DNA from: Streptomyces sp. NBC_01476
GTDB lineage: Bacteria; Actinomycetota; Actinomycetes; Streptomycetales; Streptomycetaceae
NCBI RefSeq assembly: GCF_036227265.1
Contig: NZ_CP109446.1
Location: 6,082,001-6,146,000, forward strand
DNA: 64,000 nucleotides
Reading direction: 5' to 3'
The number at the start of each line of letters is the position of its first letter. Within the stretch, counting starts at the first letter, position 1. The position numbers were made by a program, and so were the translations under genes. A model generated the notes under the pieces. It was not told where the DNA came from, did not search any database, and worked only from the letters and a program-made list of their open reading frames with translations. Shown here piece after piece: positions 7,620 through 15,728 of the stretch.

Positions 7620-7707
7620 GAAGGTTCATTCCTCTGCCAGGATCGGCGACCAATCCAGGCTTTTGCCACGCCGTAACGGACGGGGCGCGGAGGCGAGGAG
7701 AGGCGTG

Positions 7708-9228
7708 ATGGACCAGGTGACCGGAGCCGCGGAGCGGTTCGGCGGCGCCGCCCAGTACATCGCGGGCGGGCTGCGGGACGGGACCGGCGGGGAGACCTTC
7801 CGCGTCGTCGACCCCGCGACCGGACGGGCGGTGTGGGAGTACGCGACGGCCGGGCCGGCGGACGTGGACGCCGCGGTGGCCGCGGCGAAGGCCGCGCTGC
7901 CCGGCTGGGCGGGCGCCACCCCGGCCGAGCGGTCCGACGCCCTGCACCGGCTGGCGGGCCTGCTGGCCGAGCGCGCCGATGACCTGGCCGGCACCGAATC
8001 GCTGCAGTGCGGCAAACCGATCCGGCTGAGCAGCGGCTTCGACGTGCCCGGCACCGTGGACAACACCGCGTTCTTCGCCGGCGCCGCCCGGCACCTGGAG
8101 GGCAGGGCGGCCGGTGAGTACAGCCCGGACCACACCTCGTACGTACGGCGCGAACCGCTCGGCGTGATCGGCTCCGTCGCCCCCTGGAACTACCCGCTGC
8201 AGATGGCCGCGTGGAAGATCCTGCCGGCCGTCGCCGCGGGCAACACCATCGTCCTCAAGCCCGCCGAACTCACGCCGCTGACCACCCTGCTGCTCGCCGA
8301 GGCCGCCACCGACGCCGGACTGCCCGCGGGCGTGGTCAACATCGTCACCGGCACCGGCACGGTGGCGGGCGAGCACCTGGTGGCCCACCCCGACGTGGCG
8401 ATGACCTCCTTCACCGGCTCCACCGCCGTCGGCCGCCGGATCGCCTCGCTCGCGGCCGGCACCACCAAGCGGCTCCACCTTGAACTGGGCGGCAAGGCGC
8501 CGTTCGTGGTCTTCGACGACGCGGACGTGGAGGCCGCCGCCCACGGAGCGGTCGCCGCCGCGCTGATCAACAGCGGCCAGGACTGCACCGCCGCGACCCG
8601 CGCCTACGTCCAGCGCCCGCTGTACGACGCCTTCGTGACCGCGGTGGCCGACCTGATGACGACCGTGGTGCCCGGCGACGTCTTCGACCCGGCGACCGAC
8701 CTCGGCCCGCTGATCTCCGCCGCCCACCGCGACAAGGTCGCCGCCGTCGTGGACCGGGCCCGCGGATACGCCACCGTCGTCACCGGCGGCGCGGCGCCCG
8801 GCGACAAGCTCGCGGCCGGCGCGTACTACCTCCCCACCCTGATCACCGGAGCCGCACAGCACAGCGAAGCGGTGCAGAGCGAGATCTTCGGACCGGTGCT
8901 GGTGGCGCTGCCCTTCGACACCGACGACGAGGGGCTGGCCCTGGCGAACGACACACCGTACGGACTGGCCGCGTCCGCCTGGACCCGCGACGTCTACCGC
9001 GCCGGCCGCGCCACCCGGGAGCTGCGGGCGGGCTGCGTCTGGATCAACGACCACATCCCGATCATCAGTGAGATGCCGCACGGCGGGGTCAAGGCCTCCG
9101 GCTACGGCAAGGACATGTCCTCGTACTCCTTCGAGGAGTACACCCAGGTCAAGCACGTCATGTACGACACGACCGCGGTCGCGCGGAAGCCCTGGCACCG
9201 CACCGTCTTCGGCGCCGGCCGCCCGTAG
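7708..9228 (+). CDS. Gamma-aminobutyraldehyde dehydrogenase, PatD/PuuC type, first gene of the polyamine run
   Basis: A 506-residue aldehyde dehydrogenase. The ATG at 7708 follows AGGAGAGG by four to five bases; an adjacent in-frame GTG at 7705 is the only close alternative. Catalytic Cys (about residue 293) lies in GQDCTAATR and Glu (about 259) in LELGGKAP. It is clearly a paralogue of the 4151 gene, sharing the SGYGKDMSSYSFEEYT-type C-terminus. Placed 91 bases ahead of potD and followed by potA, potB, potC and a PuuB-like oxidase, it is expected to oxidise the aminoaldehyde (4-aminobutyraldehyde or its gamma-glutamyl form) released from imported polyamines. Confidence 0.87.
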   Translation: MDQVTGAAERFGGAAQYIAGGLRDGTGGETFRVVDPATGRAVWEYATAGPADVDAAVAAAKAALPGWAGATPAERSDALHRLAGLLAERADDLAGTESLQCGKPIRLSSGFDVPGTVDNTAFFAGAARHLEGRAAGEYSPDHTSYVRREPLGVIGSVAPWNYPLQMAAWKILPAVAAGNTIVLKPAELTPLTTLLLAEAATDAGLPAGVVNIVTGTGTVAGEHLVAHPDVAMTSFTGSTAVGRRIASLAAGTTKRLHLELGGKAPFVVFDDADVEAAAHGAVAAALINSGQDCTAATRAYVQRPLYDAFVTAVADLMTTVVPGDVFDPATDLGPLISAAHRDKVAAVVDRARGYATVVTGGAAPGDKLAAGAYYLPTLITGAAQHSEAVQSEIFGPVLVALPFDTDDEGLALANDTPYGLAASAWTRDVYRAGRATRELRAGCVWINDHIPIISEMPHGGVKASGYGKDMSSYSFEEYTQVKHVMYDTTAVARKPWHRTVFGAGRP

Positions 9229-9319
9229 CACCGCCCCGCAAGGACCCGCACACCTTCGGCCCCGACCCCCCGTCCCAACCTGCCGTCCCCCCGGCCGGTC
9301 CCCCGGAAGGGCACCACCC

Positions 9320-10552
9320 ATGGAGCAGTTCGAGTCCCTCTCCCCGCCGCAGCGCGCGGCGACCCTGCGCAGCCTCACCACCGGGCGCGCCGCGCTGACC
9401 CGCAGGTCGCTGCTGCGCGCCGGGGCGTTCGGCGCGGTCGTCACCGCCGGGCTGACCGCCTGCGGCATACCGGCCGCCGGCCGGCAGGGCAGCACCACCG
9501 CCTCGACCGACCACTCGGCACAGGAGAAGGTCGTCAACTTCTCCAACTGGACCGAGTACATCGACGTCTCGGACGACGGCAAGCACCGCCCCACCCTGGA
9601 GGCGTTCACCAAACGCACCGGCATCCAGGTCAAGTACACCGAGGACATCAACGACAACATCGAGTTCTTCGGCAAGATCAAGCCGCAGCTGTCGGCCGGC
9701 CAGGACACCGGTCGCGACCTGATGGTGCTCACCGACTGGCTGGCCGGCCGGATGATCCGGCTCGGCTGGGTGCAGAAACTCGACGCCTCCCACCTGCCGA
9801 ACGCCTACGCCAACCTGGAACAGCGCTTCCGCAGCCCCGACTGGGACCCCGGCCGCGCCTACTCCTACCCCTGGCAGGGCATCGCCACCTGTATCGCGTA
9901 CAACAAGAAGGCCACCGGCGGCCGGAAGGTCACCTCGATCTCGCAGCTGCTGGAGGACACCTCCCTCAAGGGCAAGGTCGCCATGCTCTCGGAGATGCGC
10001 GACAGCGTCGGGATGACGCTGCTCGACATGGGCGAGAAGCCGGAGAAGGTCACCGACGACACCTACGACGCGGCCATCGCCCGGATCCAGAAGGCCGTCG
10101 ACAGCCAGCAGATCCGCAAGTTCACCGGCAACGACTACACCGACGGCCTCAGCAAGGGCGACATCGCCGCCTGCGTCGCCTGGGCCGGCGACCTGGTGCA
10201 GCTGCGGCTCGACGACCCGAACATCGAGTACGTCTTCCCCGACTCCGGGTTCATGTCCTCCACCGACAACCTGCTGATCCCGGACCGGGCCCGGCACAAG
10301 ACCAACGCCGAACGGCTCATCGACTACTACTACGAGCCGCCCGTCGCCGCGCAGCTCGCCGCGTACATCAACTACGTGTGCCCGGTGGCCGGGGTGAAGC
10401 CGTACCTGACGAAGATCGACCCCTCGCTGGCCGCCAACCCGCTGATCCTCCCGGACGCGGCCATGGACGCCAAGACGCACTCGTTCCGCTCCCTCAGCGA
10501 CGCCGAGGACACCCGGTACGAGGCGGCGTTCTCCAAGCTCATCGGCGCCTGA
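9320..10552 (+). CDS. potD: Polyamine ABC transporter substrate-binding lipoprotein (PotD-like)
   Basis: A 410-residue extracytoplasmic binding protein of the spermidine/putrescine family. The N-terminus carries a twin-arginine motif (TRRSLL, Arg28-29), a hydrophobic stretch and a lipobox LTAC with lipidation Cys48, so it is a Tat-exported lipoprotein. The mature part begins near VVNFSNWTEYIDVSDDG, resembling the VYNWTEYI stretch of PotD/PotF proteins. The ATG at 9320 follows GGAAGGGCACC. It is the first component of a complete four-gene importer. Putrescine versus spermidine preference cannot be judged by eye. Confidence 0.9.
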   Translation: MEQFESLSPPQRAATLRSLTTGRAALTRRSLLRAGAFGAVVTAGLTACGIPAAGRQGSTTASTDHSAQEKVVNFSNWTEYIDVSDDGKHRPTLEAFTKRTGIQVKYTEDINDNIEFFGKIKPQLSAGQDTGRDLMVLTDWLAGRMIRLGWVQKLDASHLPNAYANLEQRFRSPDWDPGRAYSYPWQGIATCIAYNKKATGGRKVTSISQLLEDTSLKGKVAMLSEMRDSVGMTLLDMGEKPEKVTDDTYDAAIARIQKAVDSQQIRKFTGNDYTDGLSKGDIAACVAWAGDLVQLRLDDPNIEYVFPDSGFMSSTDNLLIPDRARHKTNAERLIDYYYEPPVAAQLAAYINYVCPVAGVKPYLTKIDPSLAANPLILPDAAMDAKTHSFRSLSDAEDTRYEAAFSKLIGA

Positions 10553-10602
10553 CCCGGCCCCTCCCCGGCTCCGGCCGCTCTTCGCACCCCAGAGGACACC
10601 CC

Positions 10603-11832
10603 ATGACGATCCCCAGCACGAGTCCGGCGGACGCCACCGAGGACCGCGGCGCCGCGGGCGGCGCGGACGACACCTCGCAGGACGCCGTCCGCCTCACCGG
10701 CATCAGCAAGGAGTACGGCTCCTTCACCGCCGTCCACCCGCTCGACCTGGCCGTACCGGCCGGCTCCTTCTTCGCCCTGCTCGGCGCGTCCGGCTGCGGC
10801 AAGACCACCACCTTGCGGATGATCGCCGGACTGGAGACCCCCTCGTCCGGCTCGGTGCGGCTCGGCGGACGGGACGTCACCGCCCTGCCTCCGTACAAGC
10901 GCCCGGTCAACACGGTCTTCCAGAACTACGCGCTCTTCCCGCACCTGGACGTCTACGAGAACGTCGCCTTCGGCCTGCGCCGGCGCGGCATCAAGTCGGT
11001 GAAGAAGCAGGTCGGCGAGATGCTGGAGCTGGTGCAGCTCGGCCCGCTGGCCCGCCGCAAGCCCAGCCAGCTCTCCGGCGGCCAGCAGCAGCGCGTCGCG
11101 GTCGCCCGCGCGCTGATCAACCAGCCGCAGGTGCTGCTCCTGGACGAACCGCTCGGCGCCCTCGACCTGAAACTGCGCCGGCAGATGCAGCTGGAGCTCA
11201 AGCGGATCCAGACCGAGGTCGGCATCACCTTCATCCATGTCACCCACGACCAGGAGGAGGCGATGACGATGGCCGACACGGTCGCGGTGATGAACGCCGG
11301 GCGGGTCGAGCAACTCGGCGCCCCCGCCGACCTCTACGAGAACCCGGCCTCCACCTTCGTGGCCAACTTCCTCGGCACCTCCAACCTGATCGAGACCGAG
11401 GTGACCGGGATCGGCGACGGCGAACTCCACCTGGTGTCGGCCGGGCAGCGGCTGACCCTGCCCACCGCCCGCTGCCGCCCCAAGGCCGCGGTCGGCGGCC
11501 GGGTGCTGGCCGGCGTCCGCCCGGAGAAGATCACCCTCGCCCACCGCGACGACGAGGCCGCGATACCCCAGGGACGCAACCGGGTGCACGGCCGGATCGT
11601 CGACTCCAGCTTCATCGGGGTCTCCACCCAGTACGTCGTCGACTCCCCGGTCTGCCCGGAACTGGAGGTCTTCGTACCGAACGTGGAGCGCGACGGCCGG
11701 CTCGTACCCGGCGCCCCCGTCGTCCTGCACTGGAACCCCGAGCACACCTTCGGGCTCGACGCCGACCAGGACATCGACGCGGGGCTGGAGACCGAGGCCG
11801 AGGCCGGGCAAGCCGCGGAGGCCGTGGTATGA
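10603..11832 (+). CDS. potA: Polyamine ABC transporter ATP-binding protein (PotA-like)
   Basis: A 409-residue ABC ATPase with all catalytic motifs: Walker A GASGCGKTT (61-69), Q-loop in VFQNYALFPH, signature LSGGQ (157-161), Walker B VLLLDEP (177-183), and the switch His in HVTHDQEEA. The C-terminal third (about 290-390) is the TOBE/regulatory domain usual in PotA/MalK-like subunits. An acidic linker of about 28 residues precedes the ABC domain. The last codons overlap potB by four bases (ATGA), so translation is coupled. It powers the PotB-PotC channel at the inner face of the membrane. Confidence 0.93.
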   Translation: MTIPSTSPADATEDRGAAGGADDTSQDAVRLTGISKEYGSFTAVHPLDLAVPAGSFFALLGASGCGKTTTLRMIAGLETPSSGSVRLGGRDVTALPPYKRPVNTVFQNYALFPHLDVYENVAFGLRRRGIKSVKKQVGEMLELVQLGPLARRKPSQLSGGQQQRVAVARALINQPQVLLLDEPLGALDLKLRRQMQLELKRIQTEVGITFIHVTHDQEEAMTMADTVAVMNAGRVEQLGAPADLYENPASTFVANFLGTSNLIETEVTGIGDGELHLVSAGQRLTLPTARCRPKAAVGGRVLAGVRPEKITLAHRDDEAAIPQGRNRVHGRIVDSSFIGVSTQYVVDSPVCPELEVFVPNVERDGRLVPGAPVVLHWNPEHTFGLDADQDIDAGLETEAEAGQAAEAVV

Positions 11833-12773
11833 GCGCCGCCACCGCGCCTGTCACCGATCCGCCGCCGCCCGCGCCCGCCCCGCTGCCGGCCGCGCTGAAG
11901 AAGGCCGTCCGGCGCCGCCGCCTGGTCCCGTATCTGCTGCTGCTTGCCGGGGTTGCCTGGCTGCTGGTCTTCTTCGTCGCCCCGATGGTCTACCAGGCGT
12001 CGACCTCCGTGCAGACCGGCACACTGGAGGACGGCTTCAAGGTCACCTGGCACTTCGCGACCTACTGGCACGCGCTCGACGCCTACTGGCCGCACTTCCT
12101 GCGGTCGCTGGTCTACGCCGGCATCGCCACCGTGCTCTGTCTGCTGATCGGCTACCCGCTGGCGTACACCATCGCCTTCCGGGCCGGGCGCTGGCGCAAC
12201 CTGGCGCTGATCCTGGTGATCGCGCCGTTCTTCACCAGCTTCCTGATCCGCACCCTCGCCTGGGAGACGATCCTCGCCGACCAGAGCCCGGTGGTGAGCT
12301 TCCTCAACGACATCCACCTGCTGGACCTGACGTCGTCGATCGGCGTCACCCAGGGCGACCGGGTGCTGGCCACCCCGCTGGCCGTGGTCTGCGGCCTCAC
12401 GTACAACTTCCTGCCGTTCATGATCCTGCCGCTGTACAGCTCGCTCGAACGGGTCGACGGCAGGCTGCACGAGGCGTCCGGCGACCTGTACGCCACCCCG
12501 TTCACCACTTTCCGCAAGGTGACCTTCCCGCTGTCCATGCCCGGGGTGGTGGCCGGCACCCTGCTCACCTTCATCCCGGCGTCCGGCGACTACATCAACG
12601 CCGAACTGCTGGGCTCCACCAACCAGCAGATGATCGGCAACGTCATCGAGTCGCAGTTCCTGCGGGTCCTCGACTACCCGACGGCCGCCGCCCTGTCCTT
12701 CATCCTGATGGCGGTCATCCTCGGGATCGTCACCGTCTACGTCCGCAGGGCCGGGACGGAGGAACTGGTCTGA
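11829..12773 (+). CDS. potB: Polyamine ABC transporter permease (PotB-like)
   Basis: A 314-residue type I importer permease with six predicted helices after a Pro/Ala-rich N-terminal tail. The cytoplasmic EAA loop that docks on the ATPase is visible as HEASGDLYATPFTTFRKVTF, followed by PLSMPGVVAG. A ribosome site (GGAGG) lies within the end of potA. The stop codon shares one base with the potC start. It forms half of the translocation channel. Confidence 0.92.
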   Translation: MSAATAPVTDPPPPAPAPLPAALKKAVRRRRLVPYLLLLAGVAWLLVFFVAPMVYQASTSVQTGTLEDGFKVTWHFATYWHALDAYWPHFLRSLVYAGIATVLCLLIGYPLAYTIAFRAGRWRNLALILVIAPFFTSFLIRTLAWETILADQSPVVSFLNDIHLLDLTSSIGVTQGDRVLATPLAVVCGLTYNFLPFMILPLYSSLERVDGRLHEASGDLYATPFTTFRKVTFPLSMPGVVAGTLLTFIPASGDYINAELLGSTNQQMIGNVIESQFLRVLDYPTAAALSFILMAVILGIVTVYVRRAGTEELV

Positions 12774-13576
12774 TGAGCCCGATCCGGTGGCTGCGCAAGC
12801 ACCTGGTGGTGATCGCCGGTGTGATCACCCTGGCCTACCTCATCCTGCCCAACGTGGTGGTGCTGGTCTTCTCCTTCAACAAGCCGAAGAGCCGCTTCAA
12901 CTACACCTGGAACGAGTTCTCCACCGACGCCTGGCAGCACCCCTGCAGCGTCGCCGGCATGTGCGGGTCGCTCACCCTCAGCCTGAAGATCGCCGTCCTC
13001 GCCACGGTCGGCGCGACCGTCCTGGGCACGCTGACGGCCTTCGCGCTGGCCCGCTACCGGTTCAGCGGCCGGGCCGCCACGAACATGCTGATCTTCCTGC
13101 CGATGGCGATGCCCGAGGTGGTGATGGGCGCCTCGCTGGGCACCCTCTTCCTCAACATGCGGATCCGGTTCGGCTTCTGGACCATCCTCATCGCGCACAT
13201 CATGTTCTGCCTGAGTTTCGTGGTCACCGCGGTCAAGGCCCGGGTGATGAGCATGGACCCGCGGCTCGAACAGGCCGCGCAGGACCTCTACGCCACCCCG
13301 GTGCAGACCTTCCTGCGGATCACCCTGCCGCTGGCTGCCCCCGGTATCGCGGCCGGCGCGCTGCTCTCCTTCGCGCTCTCCTTCGACGACTACATCATCA
13401 CCAGCTTCAACGCCGGCAACTCGGTGACGTTCCCGATGTTCGTCTGGGGGTCGGCGCAGCGCGGCACCCCGGTCCAGGTCAATGTGATCGGGACCGCGAT
13501 GTTCGTGATCGCCGTGCTGCTGGTGCTGGCCGGACAGCTCATCGGCGGCCGCGGACGCAGGAGGGCACGCGCCTGA
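12773..13576 (+). CDS. potC: Polyamine ABC transporter permease (PotC-like)
   Basis: A 267-residue six-helix permease, partner of the preceding PotB. The EAA loop reads LEQAAQDLYATPVQTFLRIT followed by LPLAAPGIAAG, and ALSFDDYIITSF matches the conserved PotC region. The ATG at 12773 overlaps the potB stop by one base. The protein ends in a short Arg-rich tail. An FAD oxidase gene starts 42 bases downstream on the same strand. Confidence 0.92.
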   Translation: MSPIRWLRKHLVVIAGVITLAYLILPNVVVLVFSFNKPKSRFNYTWNEFSTDAWQHPCSVAGMCGSLTLSLKIAVLATVGATVLGTLTAFALARYRFSGRAATNMLIFLPMAMPEVVMGASLGTLFLNMRIRFGFWTILIAHIMFCLSFVVTAVKARVMSMDPRLEQAAQDLYATPVQTFLRITLPLAAPGIAAGALLSFALSFDDYIITSFNAGNSVTFPMFVWGSAQRGTPVQVNVIGTAMFVIAVLLVLAGQLIGGRGRRRARA

Positions 13577-13618
13577 TCCCCGTACCGCGACCGAGCACAC
13601 CCCGAGAGTGGGAGAACC

Positions 13619-15013
13619 ATGGATCCAGCCCGCAGCCTCGCCGACACCGAGCCGGCCCCGTACTGGCTGGACGACCCCGGCAGGCCCGCCGCCGAGCCCG
13701 CGCTCACCGCCGAGGAGCACTGCGACCTGCTGGTGGTCGGCGGCGGGTACAGCGGGCTGTGGACCGCGCTGCTCGCCAAGGAGCGCGACCCCGGCCGTGA
13801 TGTCGTCCTCATCGAGGCCGGCCGGATCGGCTGGGCCGCCTCCGGCCGCAACGGCGGCTTCTGCGCGGCCAGCATCACCCACGGCCCGCTCAACGCGCTG
13901 GCCCGCTGGCCCGCGGAGTTCGCCCAGCTCCAGGAGCTGGGCGACCGCAACCTCGACGCCATCGAGGAAGCGGTCGGGCGGCACGGCCTGGACTGCGACT
14001 TCGAACGGACCGGCGAGATCGACCTGGCCACCGCCCCCCACCAGTGGGACGAACTGCGGGACCTGCACCGGACGGTGACCCCGCTGGGCGTGGACCTGAA
14101 GCTGCTCGACCGCGACGAGGTGCGCGCCGAGGTCGACTCACCGACCTTCCTCGGCGGGGTGTACGACGAGCGGGGCGTCGCCCTGGTGCACCCGGCGAAG
14201 CTCGCCTGGGGCCTCAAACGCGCCGCCGCCGGTCTCGGGGTGCGCATCTACGAGCGCACCCCCGCCACCGCCCTTGACCGGCACGGCGCCGCGTCGGCGG
14301 TCCGTACGCCGTACGGCAGGGTGCTCGCCCGCCAGGTCGCCCTGGGCACCGGCGTCTTCCCGTCCCTGATCCGCCGGATCCGCCCGTACACCGTGCCCGT
14401 CTACGACTACGCGCTGATGACCGAGCCGCTCACCGGTGAGCAGCGCGCCGCCATCGGCTGGCAGCGGCGGCAGGGGCTCGCCGACACCGCCAACCGGTTC
14501 CACTACTTCCGGCTCACCGCCGACAACCGCATCCTGTGGGGCGGTTACGACGCGGTGTATCCGCGCGGCGGGCGGATCAGCTCCGCCTACGACCACCGGC
14601 CGGCGACGTACCTCAGGCTGGCCCGGCACTTCTTCGCCTGCTTCCCGCAACTGGAGGGGGTGCGGTTCAGCCACAGCTGGGGCGGGGTGATCGACACCTG
14701 CTCCCGCTTCTCGCCGTTCTTCGGCACCGCGCACGGCGGCCGGGTCGCCTACGCGGCCGGGTACACCGGGCTGGGCGTCGGCGCCACCCGCTTCGGGGCC
14801 GAGGTGATGCTCGACCTGCTCGCCGGGGCGGCCACCGAGCGGACCGCGCCGGAGATGGTCAGGCGCCGCCCGCTGCCCTTCCCGCCCGAGCCCCTCGCCT
14901 CGGTCGGGATCGGGATCACCCAGTGGTCGATGGCGCGGGCCGACGAGTCCGGCGGGAGGCGGAATCTGTGGCTGCGGGCGCTCGACCGGGCCGGACTCGG
15001 CTTCGACAGCTGA
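13619..15013 (+). CDS. FAD-dependent amine oxidoreductase (gamma-glutamylputrescine oxidase, PuuB-like)
   Basis: A 464-residue DAO-family flavoprotein. The FAD-binding dinucleotide fold is clear: DLLVVGGGYSGLWTALLA (36-53), then VVLIEAGRIGWAASGRNGG, the family signature next to the flavin. The C-terminal GRVAYAAGYTGLGVGATRFG segment closes the FAD site. Length and signatures fit PuuB/OrdL-type oxidases that convert gamma-glutamyl-putrescine or a related amine to an aldehyde with H2O2. Being last in the dehydrogenase-potDABC run supports this. The expected partner enzymes, a gamma-glutamylpolyamine synthetase and a PuuD-type hydrolase, are not in the window. The ATG at 13619 follows GAGTGGGAGAACC. 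Confidence 0.86.
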   Translation: MDPARSLADTEPAPYWLDDPGRPAAEPALTAEEHCDLLVVGGGYSGLWTALLAKERDPGRDVVLIEAGRIGWAASGRNGGFCAASITHGPLNALARWPAEFAQLQELGDRNLDAIEEAVGRHGLDCDFERTGEIDLATAPHQWDELRDLHRTVTPLGVDLKLLDRDEVRAEVDSPTFLGGVYDERGVALVHPAKLAWGLKRAAAGLGVRIYERTPATALDRHGAASAVRTPYGRVLARQVALGTGVFPSLIRRIRPYTVPVYDYALMTEPLTGEQRAAIGWQRRQGLADTANRFHYFRLTADNRILWGGYDAVYPRGGRISSAYDHRPATYLRLARHFFACFPQLEGVRFSHSWGGVIDTCSRFSPFFGTAHGGRVAYAAGYTGLGVGATRFGAEVMLDLLAGAATERTAPEMVRRRPLPFPPEPLASVGIGITQWSMARADESGGRRNLWLRALDRAGLGFDS

Positions 15014-15024
15014 GCCGCCGGCGC

Positions 15025-15057
15025 GTCCCGGAGCCGGGCTGCCCACGTGCTCCGGAC
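15025..15057 (+). terminator. Probable terminator of the potDABC-oxidase run
   Basis: CCGGAGC (15028-15034) pairs with GCTCCGG (15049-15055) and extends past a bulged C, starting 12 bases beyond the oxidase stop. The stem is moderate and lacks a U-tract, but its position is right for a terminator. Confidence 0.5.
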
Positions 15058-15085
15058 CACTACCGATGAGTAGGGAAAACCGCGT

Positions 15086-15091
15086 CATAAT
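15086..15091 (+). promoter_or_regulatory. Possible -10 box for the small downstream gene
   Basis: CATAAT stands out in this GC-rich gap, 73 bases before the start at 15164 and just after a terminator-like stem. No convincing -35 sequence precedes it, so the call is weak. Confidence 0.3.
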
Positions 15092-15163
15092 CCGCGCCGA
15101 CCTCGCTCTCTTCCTCCGGGGGCACACGCCACCAGGGGGCAACGGAGAGAAGGAGGGGCCGGC

Positions 15164-15613
15164 ATGGGCGGCGCCGGACCGAAGAGCGCGATCGCATGGC
15201 TGGTGTCGGTGGCGGCCGACCCGGAGGCGACCCGCTTCGAGTGGGAACGCAACCCGCTGGGGGTGGCGCTGCTGCCGGCCGGACGGAAGTGGGACGTGCT
15301 GATCCTCAGCGGGGAGCTGGGGTATCCCACCCTGGACATCCTCTCCCGGCTGATGGACCGGCCGGGGCCGGTGCTCGCGGACTTCGGGGACTCCCGGATG
15401 GGCTTCTTCGTACCGCCGGGGACCGCGAACCGCTGGCTGGGCACGGGGGTACGGGCGGCGGGGCGCGGCACCTGGATCGTGGTGCCGTACCCGGGCCGGC
15501 CGACCGGGGGCGTACGGTGGCTGGTCCCGCCCGACGGCACCGGGCACCTCACCGATCCGATGGTGCTCGAACTGGCCATGCACGAAGCGGCCGCCCAGAT
15601 CGCGGGCGGCTGA
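15164..15613 (+). CDS. Conserved hypothetical protein, 149 residues
   Basis: I do not recognise a characterised family. The start ATG at 15164 has a strong GGAGGGG site ahead of it, and composition is normal for the genome, so it is a real gene. The sequence is soluble, with no signal or membrane segment, and alternates hydrophobic strands with Gly/Pro turns: GVALLPAGRKWDVLILSGEL, then RMGFFVPPGT, GTWIVVPYPGRP, VRWLVPPDGTG and a C-terminal helix ELAMHEAAAQIAGG. This looks like a small alpha/beta domain. The proline-rich VVP, VPP segments are faintly reminiscent of the N-terminal region of actinobacterial primase-polymerase-like proteins, but I would not name it so. It stands between the polyamine oxidase and an MmsA-type dehydrogenase. 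Confidence 0.8.
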   Translation: MGGAGPKSAIAWLVSVAADPEATRFEWERNPLGVALLPAGRKWDVLILSGELGYPTLDILSRLMDRPGPVLADFGDSRMGFFVPPGTANRWLGTGVRAAGRGTWIVVPYPGRPTGGVRWLVPPDGTGHLTDPMVLELAMHEAAAQIAGG

Positions 15614-15728
15614 CCGGCCACCACGTACGACCGGGCAGGCACAGGTGATCCGCCGACCGCGTGGTGCTTGTGGCCGGGCGTCCCCCGTGGCGACACTCGG
15701 AAACACATGACGACGGAAAGGTCAGCCC

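Noticed and set aside
7246..9732. An 828-codon minus-strand frame opposite the second PatD-type dehydrogenase
   Set aside because: The translation is low-complexity Gly/Arg/Val sequence, while the plus strand encodes a complete dehydrogenase with catalytic residues.
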